From Verticillium longisporum (taxonomy: Eukaryota > Ascomycota > Sordariomycetes > Glomerellales > Plectosphaerellaceae), in NCBI GenBank assembly GCA_019188255.1, contig JAETXT010000016.1, positions 620,001-684,000 of the forward strand: a stretch of DNA of 64,000 nucleotides. The letters are read 5' to 3'. The notes beneath the pieces are model-generated. The model worked only from the letters and a program-made list of their open reading frames with translations. It was not told the DNA's origin and ran no database searches. The stretch's first letter is position 1. Every line of letters begins with the position of its first letter. The translations under genes and the position numbers were made by a program. Of this stretch, positions 25,401 through 36,765 are shown piece by piece.

Positions 25401-26181
25401 TGGGCTGATGCTGTCGGGCCAGCAGGTGCCACGGCGTAAAGAGGCAGGAGGCACAGAGGGAGCATCAGCAGTCGCAGCGGGCTGGCAGGCAGGTTAGGGT
25501 GCCTGAGCAGGGCAGGCACAGGTAGAGCGGTACTAGGCAGTCGTAGCGTTCCTCACCATTGAAGGAAGTGTACCTAAGTACAACGCAACTACCCGGCCGC
25601 CCCTCCCCCATTGGAGCTGGGTCCCGCCACAGTGCGCCGCCGCCTGAACAGACCAGCACCTGCACCGTCCGTCTGGCCTTCATCCACCCTGCCCTCCCCG
25701 TCCCGGATCCCGATTGTCTCTCCAGTCGCTCTCCTCTTCTTGAACCACTTCTGAGAGCCGCCTTCAGCACTTTGGTCTGCGGCGTCAGCTTGACCTACAC
25801 ATCTGATCGTCAGATACCAGACTGACGAGCTCGGTTGTATTCGCCAACACCTCGACCTTCGAGTGATTGGGAGAACCCGGATTTCCTTCCGAGTCGCCCT
25901 CTTGTACGAGCTGTTCGTCAGACTGTAAGAGGAAGAGAGCGAGAGACATCACCCGGCAAAAGGCCCGACACCCCACGACTCGGACCTCACGACCAACAGC
26001 ACGCCAGCCTTTGCATTGCAAACTCATTGGCGACTTTCGAACGAGTGTTTTTCTTTTTGAACTCGGATGAGGACCAGCACTCACGCGCATTCTTGTTAAC
26101 GTCCTGGCATCATCACTCAAACACCAACAATACAGCACGGTCGCGGACAAGTGCACATCGTTGCCCATTTTAATCGCCACC
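19414..26181. other. 6.8-kb gene-sparse region
   Basis: The longest gap in the window. Frames of up to about 200 codons exist on both strands (for example near 20372-20917, 23338-23949 and 24774-25454) but overlap each other, lack recognisable domains and have skewed low-complexity composition. I see no transposase, reverse transcriptase, terminal repeats or tRNA. Small tandem repeats and GC-rich tracts occur. The right-hand kilobase should contain the promoter of the zinc-ribbon gene. Confidence 0.55.
23205..23252. repeat. 3 x 16-bp tandem repeat
   Basis: Three adjacent copies of GTTGTGGCAAAGCCAG; the third has one substitution (GTTATGG). No coding frame explains it. Confidence 0.95.
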
Positions 26182-27363
26182 ATGACCTCACAGGCACAGG
26201 CAGGGCCTTCGGTGCCCCAGGAGAAAGAGAAGAAGGGCTTTGGGAAGTTTCTTTCCAGAGCCAAGACGATTTTGAAGAAGGGCGAATCAAGCAAGTCCAA
26301 GTCTGGCGCTGCAGCCACGAGCGCGACAGCCAATGTCCGCACGTCAGTACTCTAAGCACACAAAGTTCGCGTTCCTGAATAGGATTCTAACACATCACAG
26401 TGCTGTTCAGCCTCCCAAGGCTACTGCCGCCCAACAGGCCGCCGCCGAGCAGGCTACCTCCAGGCTGGAGAACCCCGTGACGGAAGCCATCAAGCCGGCT
26501 GAGACGACCGATTCTAAGCTTGTGGACCAAGAGGGCGTCCGTAAGGTTCAGAGAAAGGAGCTTTTTGAGGAGCGTGCACGAAAGCTTGGCGAGAAGTACG
26601 GCCTGGAGATCAAGCAGAGCGATTGGTTCCGCACCGAGGGTACTGCACTCCGCGTCGAGAAACCCATCCGCATGCGCGTACATCGCAACTGTGTCTCCTG
26701 CAACGCTGCCTTCAGCTCTGCCAAGGAGTGCCCCAACTGTGGTTCCACCAAGTCGAAGCGCTACCCTCCCAAGCGCACCGAGGCCGAGAAGATTGCGAGC
26801 CGCGAGAGGCGCGCCGCCATCCTCAAGGCCAACAAGGAGGACCCTCCCATCGTCCCCGTCTACGGATACTACCCTGTCGGTAAGGAGATTGTTCTCAAGT
26901 AGCCCAGGAAATGCGGCGGGCAGGATCTCGTCCACAAGAAGCCGCGGCAGAGGATCCGAAGAACCTGTCACGAATGCCAAGGTCTATTCATTGGCGGCAG
27001 CAAGGAGTGCGCCAAGTGTGGCCACGTCCGTTGCACCGACTGCCCTCGAGACCCGTTAGTGTTCCCATTTGATAACCTTTTTACCTGCATATGTGCTAAT
27101 ACTCAGGCAGCCCCAAGAAGGACAAGTACCCCTTTGGCTATCCTGGCGACGTGTTTGGCCCCAACGCCATCCCACACCACGAGTGCCACGAGTGCAGAAA
27201 GATGTTCCCCGGCGGCGTCGCGGACGGCATTGCCTGTCTCAAGTGTCAACATCCCAAATGCGCCGACTGTCCGCGACTCAAACCCCGCAAGGTCGAACCA
27301 GAACCAGACCCCGACGTTCTCAGGAGCGTACAGGCCAAGCTCGACGCTCTCAAGATCAGCTAG
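26182..27363 (+). CDS. fungal zinc-ribbon protein with an internal in-frame TAG
   Basis: Exons 26182-26342, 26401-27054 and 27111-27363 read as one frame of 356 codons including the terminal stop, interrupted only by TAG at 26900-26902 (codon 221). The start sits in GCCACCATGA, an excellent context. A basic N-terminus is followed by a coiled region, then a first Cys pair set (CVSC and CPNC, about residues 152-168). After the TAG the frame continues with KKPRQRIRRTCHEC, CAKC, CTDCPRD, CHEC and CLKC, two more zinc-ribbon-like blocks, and ends PEPDPDVLRSVQAKLDAL. Both splice joins and the downstream Cys pattern show that the sequence after the TAG belongs to the gene. Either the stop is a base error, or it truncates the protein to 220 residues, or it is read through. 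The function is unknown; homologous fungal proteins are annotated only as zinc-ribbon proteins. Confidence 0.85.
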
Positions 27364-28544
27364 GGCCATGTTGGGGCGGTCTTGGCGGGCGTTGATGTTT
27401 GCGGGGTAGCGAGATCGAGGCGATGATGACAGCGAGTTTGCAAAAGCTGATTAGTGTTTTTCCTTCAAACCCATTTATTCCCCTTCTCGGCGAGAATCTT
27501 TGGTGTTGATTCATGTTCACTGCTTTTCGATCCGAGGCGATGTGGTACGGTCCGGCGAGCGTCCTTGAGCTCATCCAAATGCATCTGGAGGCATTCCCAG
27601 CAGATACAGGGGTTACATGCGTAGGATTGTGAGGCATGGCAGCGAGCTCATGTTCTCTGGTTTTAGCGCCGATCAGAGTGCTCAGCATTGAGACGAAGTT
27701 GGAATGGCAGCATTGCGCTGCGGCACGAATAGCATGATGAATTCTATCACCCCCATTGAATCTTGCAAATATGTCTGTCCACTCACTTTCCCTGGTCCAA
27801 CTGTAACGTCCGTAAGAAATCTGGGCAGTCGTTGATCCATTGAAACGCTGCGAAGGGGGGTGGTGGTAAGCACCGCACCCGGGAATCTGGTCCTTGGGTC
27901 GGGTTGAGTAAGGGTTTCCCCAAGCGCGAGCTTACTCTTCACCGCCGCGCGACACCGACTCGCCATCACCACGTCGCGCGTACACCGCGTGGACGCGGCG
28001 ACAGCCGTAACACGCCACGGAAGGGGGAGGGAGGAGGGAGAGAGAAAGAAAGCGCACACGCGCCATGTGCATGCGCGTGCGTGCCGATGACACGGGAACA
28101 GGGACGTGTGTCTGCGTCTGGGAATTGCTTTTTGATTTCAATTTTCATCGCTCTCTCTCTCTCTCTCCCTTGCCAGCCTTGCCGCCAACACAATCTGCAT
28201 GAGATGGCGGGCTAGCCCGGCCGGGCCTGGGGAGAGAGGTACCTGAAACGCTAAAGTCTATCGAGGGAGAGATAGAGGGAGAGGGGGAGGAGCGGAAAGC
28301 GGGGAGCGTCCATTCCAGTGCGGTCCATGTCTGAGATGGATGCGGTGGGCGTTGAGACGTCCTTTCGGGATAACCAAAACATGAATCATCGCGCGATCCG
28401 TGGGCCTGCGCTTTGCGGTCCCCTGTCCATGTCCCTCCCCTCTCCGCGCCTTGTCTCCTAGCCTTGCACGCTCGTTGCTGCCGCGTGTGCTCCATGCCTC
28501 CTCTCGCCCACAGCCCCCCTTCGCCTCCCCGGCGCCCCGCCGAC
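27364..28544. other. convergent intergenic gap
   Basis: Nothing gene-like. Contains a CT-dinucleotide tract at 28151-28168 and GC-rich purine tracts near 28020 and 28265. A possible extra 3' exon of clr2 (28330-28258) lies here. Confidence 0.5.
28151..28168. repeat. CT dinucleotide tract
   Basis: About eight CT units followed by further pyrimidines, downstream of clr2 on the opposite strand. Confidence 0.85.
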
Positions 28545-30514
28545 TCACGAGAGGAGCATGCCCTCGGCCTCGGCAGGCTCCTCGATGACGACGGGCTCAA
28601 AGGCGAACAGGGCGCCGGCGCCGTGGGGCACGGCGGCGCCGATAGCGTCGAGGCGGCTGCGCTTGCGGCCGATGTAGCCCTCACGGGACGTGTCCATCCT
28701 CTGGTTGAGGAAGCGGGCCGAGTCGCGGACGACGCCCTGCTGGAGCTCGCGCTGCAGGCCGGGCGTGTCGTGGGACATGAGGACGGGGAGCAGGCGGGCG
28801 GACGGGTAGAAGCGGCCGCGGACGTCGGGCTCGCGGAGGACGATATCGCGGCGGAGGAGGTGCAGGCGCCAGCGGGACGCCGGGGCGACCTTGGCGCGGA
28901 AGAGCATCTCCTCGCGGAGGGCGCGCGGCAGCTTCGTCTCCGGCACGTCTGAGGACGGGATCGCAGCAGACGCCGACGGCGGGCCCGGGGCGTCGGTCGA
29001 CAGCGGCGCGTAGAGGTCGCCCTTGAAGAAGACGATGCCCGGGTTGTCGGCGGCGGTGCAGATTTCGCGGAGGCCGAGGAGGGCGCCGCCTTGCGCGAGG
29101 AGGTCGAGCCAGTCGGGGGCGATATTAATGTCGGGGGAGGCGCGGATGCGGAGCGTGTCGCCGACTTCGATGCGCTCAGCGCCGAGGAAGGCGCCTTGGT
29201 AGTTGACCTTGCGGCTGTCTGACGAGTTGGGGAGTTTGGAGAAGAGGGAGAAGGCCATGGAAATCTTGACGGCGGCGAGCTTGGACGCGTCGAGGAGAAG
29301 AGGTTCGCGTTTTGAGGGGTCTGTTTGGAGGGCGGCGATGTGGTCGGCCCAGGGGACCTCGTCGAACGGATGCGTGCCGAGGCTCTGCTGGCTGACGGGC
29401 GGTACTGTGAAGGCAAGGAACGGGCGCAGGCCGGTCTCCGGCTTGGTCTGAAGCTGCACATTGTCGAAGAGGGCGTGCGAGATGGGAAGAATGTCAACCT
29501 GCTTGGTTTGAGGGTTGGACTTTGCAATGAGGCCGATACGCCAGCTCGGGGTCACCGAGTACCAGACCATCTCCCCCGTGCGGAAGAAGAGGGAGGACAT
29601 GTTTTGGTTGAATGGGACCAGCGTGTTGACCGTGGGCACAATCGGCACTGGCACCGGTGACTCTGTCTTGAGGGATACAGTCGGCGGAGGTTGAGGCACC
29701 GGGGCTGGCGCCGGTGCTGGCGCTTGCACAGGTGCCGGGACATGGACCGGCACCGGCACAGGGGTTTGGATGGGTGTCGATGACGGTGTAGGTGTAGCCG
29801 CGGGAGGCGGCTGGACCGGTTGCAAAGGTGGTGTGGCCGTCGGCGTGGGTGTTGCGCTCGGGGCCTTGACGTTGGCGATACTCTTCTGGACAGCTTCGCC
29901 AACCAAAGGCGCTGACACTGGTGCCGGCGGCGGTATTGTGTTTGCCACTGCCGCAGCAGGCTCCTGGACACTGAGCTCGTCACCCATGTTGGCGACCCTC
30001 GGTGCGATGCAGTGCACGCAGCAGCAGTCGTTATGGTCCTTGGAGCCCGAGAGGAGCCACAGGAGATGCACGCCAAACTCCTGGGGGCTCTTGAACAGCT
30101 TGGATTTGATAGGGTAGCCGGACACCCAGAGGTGTTTGGACTTTTCGTAGAGCCAGTATCCTCGGGGGAAGTGAATGTACCAAGGTAGACCCTCTGTTCA
30201 GTTTTGTCAGTTGGCCGTGAGACGGGTCATCAATACGAGGAGGACCAAGCCCAGCCTCGGCGTGACGTACCTTGGGGGGTGAGTGAGAGCTCTTGCTTGA
30301 GTAGCAAGCCCAACTTGACCCGCCACTCGACAAATCTCGGGTCATCCTCCTCGAGTCTGGCCATCTGCGGTTTCGTCCTGGGGGTCTTGTCTGCAATGGC
30401 CGCGCCGGGCTTCTTCGCCGTCTTTGCTGCATCTACTGGCCAGTAGCCCGGGCCTGTGTCTTGGCCATCGCTGTGGGCGATTCTGATGACGTGGAACTCC
30501 TGCAAGTCAGACAT
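28545..30514 (-). CDS. clr2: transcription-silencing protein Clr2
   Basis: Clr2 is a subunit of the SHREC histone-deacetylase complex that silences heterochromatin in fission yeast. Exons 30514-30271 and 30193-28545 give 630 residues; the splice yields PQEGLPWYIHFPRGYWLYEK. The N-terminal Clr2 block includes LWVSGYPIKSKLFKSPQEFG and the Cys-rich DCCCVHC. A Pro/Ala/Val-rich linker of about 130 residues (roughly 145-270) follows, then the C-terminal Clr2 transcription-silencing domain starting near FRTGEMVWY, with WRIGLI and DVRGRFYPSARLLPVLM. The stop TGA at 28547-28545 lies inside GTGAGT, a strong donor, so a longer splice form is possible. No frameshift seen. Confidence 0.9.
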
Positions 30515-31497
30515 CTCTTATGTCTCTCAGCAGCCTGGTAGGTGGTTCAACTCGCGTGGTGCGCCTCAATTCAGTAGTCGATATGGCTTAGAGGCGCTGG
30601 GAAGCCAGCCGCCTTCTCAAAGGGGGGACCCCTAGTCCCACGAGCGGCCTGGCGATGTCGGTAGAGATGAAGATGAGACGCCTATTCGATCTCGAATGAG
30701 GAAGAAGCCCTTTGATGATAACAACCCTCCAGACGAGGTTGCACTTGCCTCGCTCGAAGCTTTCGTCCCTGCTGTCAATGAAATTCGGTGTGAGAACGGG
30801 TTGAGATGGAGAGGTATGTCGTGACCGCTGCTGAAGGCTTTGCCGCGTCAAAACCAGGTCTCGGGCTATCGAGAACCTGGCAAATCCGTCTGTGGTCTCG
30901 CTGTAAGGCTGAGGAGAACTGCAGGGAGAGGGAGTGAGCTGGGCCTTGTCGGGATGTGAGGGTTCAAAGCTCGACAGACAGCCCGTGCCATCGGATGGAC
31001 GTCAGGCCTGGCATGGGAGAGCTCCCGCTTCGCTAAGAATTCTTAGTCAGCGCCCAGGCCTCCACACCTGGGTACCTACCTGCCTACCCAGGTACCTAGG
31101 TAGGCTTGGTAAGGTAGGTACCTAGGTAAGGTACCATGGCCAACCTCGAGCTGCCTGTGCTAAACTGACCACTCACGGCTGGTGGGAGCCATCTTGTTGA
31201 GCCGCACATAATATGAAGTGGTCCAACTTAGCCTACTAGTCTTCACTATTCGAGCTACAGAAACATACAGCTTGGCGATCCAGATTGTCTTCCATTATCT
31301 CTTTTGAAAACTCGCCTATATGCTCATGCCGATCGCACCGATTGCGAAACCAATCCTCATGCAAGGCCCCCTTCCATCGGCTTTCAAGCACAGCGCGTGT
31401 ATCATACAACCGTCCCAGGGGTATCACATTATGTAACAAAACACTCTCTTCTCCCTTTTTTTTCATCCCACTCTCTACCCATCATGCCGCATTCCCG
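30515..31497. other. intergenic gap with TAGGTACC cluster
   Basis: Promoter side of clr2 and 3' side of the seven-TM gene. No supportable gene. It holds a dense cluster of TAGGTA/ACCTAGG words at 31067-31135. Confidence 0.6.
31067..31135. repeat. TAGGTACC-type palindromic repeat cluster
   Basis: Repeated GGTACC, ACCTAGG and GGTAGGTACC words in both orientations, including the exact 13-mer TAGGTACCTAGGT at 31115-31127. The same 13-mer occurs at 36148 and 51970. Confidence 0.85.
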
Positions 31498-33029
31498 TCA
31501 TATTCGAGTCACTGTCATCCTCCCGTTTGGTGCTGACGTTGGAGCCCCCTTGATGGGCCACTCTTCAATGGCACCACCACCATTGCGCTGCCTGTCCACA
31601 TGGATATCGCTCAGCCTGATCCCCTGCTGATAGGACGGCGCCGGGTATTGCTCCAGGTCCGGGGCGTCATTTCGAAATTGCAGCCCAGGAGTAGGCGGCT
31701 CGGACTCGAGCCGCTGCGAGCCCCGGTGTCGCAGCCTGAAGCCGTTGCGCAGTGGCTTGGGCACAAAGTGCGACCGCATGTAGTCGCGGAACGTCTTGGT
31801 CGTGCCAAATACGACAAACGTCAAGAGACTGGCCGTCACGCCGGGGATGAACACGAGCAGATCGGACTGCAGTCGGTCCATGCCGAGGTCGGGCTCGGTC
31901 CCTATGGAGTCGAGGTTGTTGCGTCGCGCCGCGCTGACCTGGAAGACGATGGTAACCATTTGGAAGGCGCTACCAACAAGAGTCAGTCTCTGCGAACGCA
32001 CCACGGCGGCGCATGTGGATCCCCAAAACTCACCTCATGGCAAGCGCGGCGATTGTGAAGCGCACGACGAGCCACTTGTCATATATGCTTTGGCGCCGCG
32101 GTCGGACGCCGCTCGAGACGGTGACGTTATCGACGGACCCCTCGGATGGCTTGCCGTAGTTGACGTTCCACGACAGCACATTTCTGCGCACGTGAATGTA
32201 TTTAACGAGAATAATCAATAGTATGATGATACTTCCGGAGATGCAAGTAAGGACTGCTCGTGTGTCAGCATTTCCAACACAGGTCGAGCAAGGCGAGTGG
32301 GTTGGTCGCACGCAGGAAGTCCGCCATCCCGATGAACAAGACGGTATTGGTTTGGATGGCATCGATGCGGAGGAGGCTGAGCATGATAGCCGGTAAAATG
32401 ATGGCGATGACTTTCGAAACGGGGTTGGCTTTGCCTCTGAAGGATTCAATGAAACTGAGTTGAAAGATGGACTGTGCGAGTGCGGCGGCCCTAGGTGGTT
32501 GTTAACATGGCGTGTCAAGATCCACGCGACCATCCCAATGTACCAGAAGAACGTCGCCATGGCTGTGACCTGATAGGAGTAGAATTCTGGGAGGCCACTG
32601 TCAGTCACGGTGCCGCGTAGTCACCGGTGCTGGAAGACAAACGGATATAGAACAGCACAAGGTCAAGGCCAGCAGACTGCCCCGCGAGGGCCAGCTCGGG
32701 GTTTCCCACATTGGCCAGCGCATTCGTATGCTGTTGGGTCTTGATATCACGCCATCGCACAATGGTGTGCAGTTGCTGGGCTATTGAACCAGCAGATCCC
32801 AAGCCTGTCGATATGGAAATGAGGGCGACATCTGGCAGCAGACGATCAGCGACTTGCTCCGGGACCACGCCGTTACCATGACCCTCCGGCTCGAGAACTC
32901 ACAGCTTGCTCGTTCGCGATGGACGCAGACCAGCCATACCATCAACACACTGCAGAATAAACAAAAGAACGAGTACACGAGAACGCCAATGGCGACTCCC
33001 AACTTCTCATCGGGAAGCTGTACGGCCAT
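31498..33029 (-). CDS. seven-transmembrane receptor-like protein
   Basis: Six exons on the minus strand: 33029-32903, 32831-32643, 32586-32544, 32490-32312, 32253-32034 and 31987-31498, giving 415 residues. Every junction restores a continuous hydrophobic pattern. I count seven membrane segments: GVAIGVLVYSFFCLF; YVALISISTGLGSAG; LVLFYIQFYSYQVTAMATFF; VIAIILPAIMLSLL; CISGSIIILLIILV; WLVVRFTIAALAMRLTLVG; and LLVFIPGVTASLLTFVVF. A basic cytoplasmic tail follows (KTFRDYMRSHFVPK). This layout fits a fungal GPCR-like orphan, but I cannot assign a class or ligand. Start ATG 33029 gives a short extracellular N-terminus; upstream sequence is not convincingly coding. Exon 3 is only 43 nt. No lesion seen. 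Confidence 0.82.
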
Positions 33030-34795
33030 TCTCAGCCCGTTGTCATCTTGCTCGCCCAGACCACGGTACGATCGATTTGCAGTGTAGCGGGCCGCGTCAA
33101 GAAACGAGGGAGCCGAGGAGCGCGCGGGAACGGGGGAGGGGGTGAAAAGAGAGGACAAGGCAGATAATAGAAGAGATCGCAGATGCTTAAGATCTTCGCA
33201 AGGGTGCTTGCGTGGAACTACGGGGTGCATCCACAACCAGGCTCACCACGGACGTCCTCGAGTCGAGACCGGAACATGGACAGCAAGGTAGTCCTGGTAC
33301 GAGATCTGCGGCGCATAATGTTTGCTCAGAAGCCGGGGCCAGAAAATTCAACGATCGGGGGGGGAGGGGAGGGGGGGAGGGGGCGGGCGGATGATCTCAG
33401 ATGGATGGTGAGGCGGGAAATTTTCGCAAACCCCCCCCCTCCCCAGTAGTGAGACCACTCGAGTCGACCAAGACAAACATCGCGAATCGGAATGCGGACC
33501 TGCTGAGACCAAGTTTGCCATGTCCTCGTCAGTTCCCCCAGATCCCCGTCGATGCTGAGTCGATAGTCTCTGACGCGGCGCCTTTCTTCCCACCGCGAAC
33601 GGGTTGGGCGGGGCTGGTGAGAAATCACCGGTCCGACAAGCTCGAGGTGCGTCCTGCAGGTGGTGTACTTCTGAGGCTACCAGCTGAAACGATGCCTGTC
33701 ACGACCGGAAAGCTGGCCCCCTGGATGAGATGACAAGCGACTAGCTGGGCGCTAGATCTTATTGGTGATCTCCCACAGATCTTCCTCACCACAAGGGCCC
33801 AGCCGAACGAGCGCTACAGGTGGTGGTCATGGTGGTCTGGCATGGAGAGTGCCGTTGGAGCGTTTTTGTTCTTAGTGCGCATTTTAGCTGCCTGTCGTAC
33901 GGCGACAGCGTCCGAGCGAAAGCACGTCGGGAGCTCGACACGCGTGGTCATAGGCCGAACAATGGCGGACCCGGTGGAAATCGGGGTTCCTTACGTGAAA
34001 CTGGCCACATGGCTTTTCTTGGATAGCCTGATGATTTATTTTGGCCACAGTCCTCAACGGGAGTCGTCAATCCGGATGGAGACCATCAATCGCACACGAA
34101 ACGATGTTTGGGCCTGTTCCCCATGTGGCATAGCAGGCTTCTCGAAGTCGTTGGGGTCGGGAATGTGTGGCCGACTTGAGTATCAAGTAACGATGGAAAC
34201 ATGAAAAGACCAGACGACGGGCAAGTGGTGCGGCGGTATGCGATCGTGTCCCGAAGACCTGGTTCCGAGGTTGCAATCGACCCGATCTGCCCTTGTCGCC
34301 TGGCATGTCTTTGACCCTCATTTCGGATGGACAGCCGCAAGCGAAAAAGACGCCACCTCAGCGGATCAGCAATTTGTCATCTGAGCCGGAACGATTTCTT
34401 TCTTTCTTGGATTTCGGTCACTGTTGGGAGACATGTTGGGCTTATGGGCATTCAAAGAGGCGACAAATGCGTGGAGTATCCAGGTGGATGTGGACGAGAG
34501 AAATAAATGGATCAACCAGCGTTGGTCCCGAACGATGGTTGTGTTTCGGCTAAGGTATGCACTGCCACAGCCAAGGGACCGAAATGTGGCACAGCTGCAA
34601 CAAGACCTCTGACGCGTCTCGTCGCGTGCCCTTCAACATTTGCTGCCTTTGATGTACTCCGAGCTTGAACAACCCCACCAATCCAGCTGCTAGCCTTGGA
34701 GACAGGTCCCAAACCAAACCACAGTCCTGGATGAACATCCCTCGTGATTCATACTTCAACATTCGCCGAGGCATCCGACACCATCTCGCCCAACC
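33030..34795. other. divergent intergenic region
   Basis: About 1.8 kb between divergently transcribed seven-TM and NSE1 genes, so it should carry both promoters. It has G- and C-rich runs near 33355-33445. No gene supported. Confidence 0.6.
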
Positions 34796-35824
34796 ATGGC
34801 GAACGTCGCACCACACTACCGCGACGGCAACCGGGCCTTCCTCCAGGCCTTCATGGCCCGAGGCGCCCTGACGTTCGAGGACGCCCGACCGGTTTTGGCG
34901 GCCATCTTCTCGGCCGACGAGAACCAGCTGGTGACGGAGGACAAGGTCACACGTCAAGACTTTGACTCGTACGTGGCCGCCGCCACGGAAGCGATATCCT
35001 TCTTCGACTACGAGATCCGCAGCTCGGTGCACCAGACGACGAGCAAACGAGTCTTTGCGCTCGTCAACACAACCTCGGACCCCATGACGCAGCTCGCGAC
35101 GACGTATGCCCCGGACGAGTTGAGCTTCGTCAAGCGCGTGCTGGACGCCATGTTCGACACGTACAACACGCCGCGCATGGAGTGCATGTGCCTCGACAGC
35201 ATGCAGGTCATCAAGCTGGCACGGCCGCCGAAACCCCGCCATGACAATACCAGCCATAACGAGGAAGCAGAGGAGGAGAATGGAGACGGCGGCGAGGCCA
35301 CGCAGACGCAGACACAGGCGCCCACGGACAAGGGCCTCAAGCACAGCGAGGTCGAGGCCATGGCGGCCAAGCTCGTCAGCGAGGGGTGGCTCGAGAAGTC
35401 GCGCGAGGGATTCTACAGCCTGAGCCCGCGCGCGCTCATGGAGCTTCGGACGTGGCTCGTCGAGTCGTTCAACGACGCCGAGGCGGCGGCCGGGGACTGG
35501 CAGCGCGTCAAGTTTTGCGAGGCGTGTAAAGACATCATCACGCAGGGGCAGCGGTGCGCGGCGCGGGATTGCAACATGCGGCTGCACGACATGTGCGGGG
35601 ACGCGTACTGGCGGGCGCAGCGGGAGAAAAAGTGCCCGCGGTGCGCGACGGCCTGGACGGAGGAGCACTTTGTTGGCGAGAGGGCGATCACGAGCAAAGA
35701 GGCCTACCAGAGGGGACGCAGGCGGAGCGGGTACCAGAGGGCGAGCACCGTGGACGAAGTCATGAGGGAGGAGGACGGGGCCAGCAGTCAGGGGGATGGA
35801 GAGGGTGAGGAGGATGACGAGTGA
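34796..35824 (+). CDS. NSE1: SMC5-SMC6 complex subunit Nse1 (RING-like E3 component)
   Basis: Single exon, 342 residues. Nse1 sits with Nse3 and Nse4 in the Smc5/6 complex, acting in recombinational repair and chromosome segregation; its variant RING works with Nse3. The N-terminal half forms winged-helix segments (GNRAFLQAFMARGALTFEDA), with an acidic, Gln/Thr-rich insert at about residues 155-182. The C-terminal variant RING runs from about residue 242 to 285: CEACKDIITQGQRC, then C, H and C ligands in CNMRLHDMC, and CPRC. The end is acidic (EGEEDDE). The start lies in CAACCATGGC. No lesion seen; the ring ligands are all present. Confidence 0.93.
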   Translation: MANVAPHYRDGNRAFLQAFMARGALTFEDARPVLAAIFSADENQLVTEDKVTRQDFDSYVAAATEAISFFDYEIRSSVHQTTSKRVFALVNTTSDPMTQLATTYAPDELSFVKRVLDAMFDTYNTPRMECMCLDSMQVIKLARPPKPRHDNTSHNEEAEEENGDGGEATQTQTQAPTDKGLKHSEVEAMAAKLVSEGWLEKSREGFYSLSPRALMELRTWLVESFNDAEAAAGDWQRVKFCEACKDIITQGQRCAARDCNMRLHDMCGDAYWRAQREKKCPRCATAWTEEHFVGERAITSKEAYQRGRRRSGYQRASTVDEVMREEDGASSQGDGEGEEDDE

Positions 35825-36765
35825 TGAGCTTCCATGAAACGAAATGATACCACGGGAGATTTGGAGAGCGAAGAAGCAGTCGAACACACGAGATACCCCC
35901 AAACCAACGAGCTATTTTCCCGATCGACAGTCAACCTGTTGCATTTGCCCCTGGTTGGACCCTGATCATCCGCCATGAGTGCACAGCCACAATCGGCATG
36001 TCACGGTGCAAGAGTGGCTTCTGAAAATCACGAGGCGAGTAGAGCGAATGAGAGGTAGCCAACGGCTGGGCCCAGCTTCCAATGCATTCTGCGCGGCCTC
36101 CCAGAAGGGGCCAGACGGGGCGATCGGCGCTGCTGGTGCTGGCTTCGTAGGTACCTAGGTGGTAGGTAGGTGGCTGGCGATCAGCACAGCAGGGAAGGGT
36201 TCCCACCGCTGGGGCTCGGTACTTGCTCCGGGGCGGGGCCCTAGCTGGCACAGCGCTATCCACTCGCTCAGGCGGCTGGCTACCTGACCCTGAACCTGCG
36301 GTACCTCTGTTCGCGCGACACCAGCACCTCCTCTTCATGTATCTCCAGGCCGCTTGGAGCTTGCCGAGCTCGCCCAGGGAGGGCGCCAACAGCAATGGTC
36401 GAATGACATCACGCAGCTTCAGAGTGGCTGCGCACGCTTCCAGGTTCGCTCTCGTCCGTCTACCTACCGCCTGCCCAGTGGCTTGCGTCTTTCTCGTTTT
36501 CTTAAATCAGTTGCCAGCGACGCCCTGATCAGACGTCAGACATACAGGGCGGGACAAGCATTTAGCCAGAAGTGCTCTTTTCTTTTCTTCTGCTGCGTGT
36601 GAGAGAGGGAACCGAAACAAACGATCGCCATCTGCTGTTTCTTTATATTGAACAACGACCCCTCCTCGCCCATACCCTTTCTCTCTATCTCTCCCATCGC
36701 ATACAACACACACCCTCCCACTTCCCCATCGGCATTTGCCCTTCGCCCATCGCCACACCGCCGCG
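35825..36765. other. intergenic gap
   Basis: Holds the NSE1 3' UTR and the promoter of the next gene, with a TAGGTACCTAGGT copy at 36148. The last 150 bases are pyrimidine-rich, typical of a fungal 5' UTR. Confidence 0.6.
36147..36173. repeat. TAGGTACC-type repeat
   Basis: Contains TAGGTACCTAGGT (36148-36160) followed by GGTAGGTAGG. Second of three copies in the window. Confidence 0.85.

Noticed and set aside
24774..25519. Two overlapping frames of about 190-226 codons, one with Ala/Pro repeats
   Set aside because: Composition follows the local GCGCTG repeat and there is no family resemblance.
28145..29527. 460-codon minus-strand frame overlapping clr2
   Set aside because: Shifted-frame shadow of clr2 with Ser/Arg/Pro-only composition.
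29690..29830. Imperfect GGTGCCGG/GGCACC repeats
   Set aside because: Explained by the Pro/Ala/Val-rich linker of Clr2.
34550..35902. 450-codon minus-strand frame antisense to NSE1
   Set aside because: Shadow of NSE1, which has all RING ligands in the sense frame.
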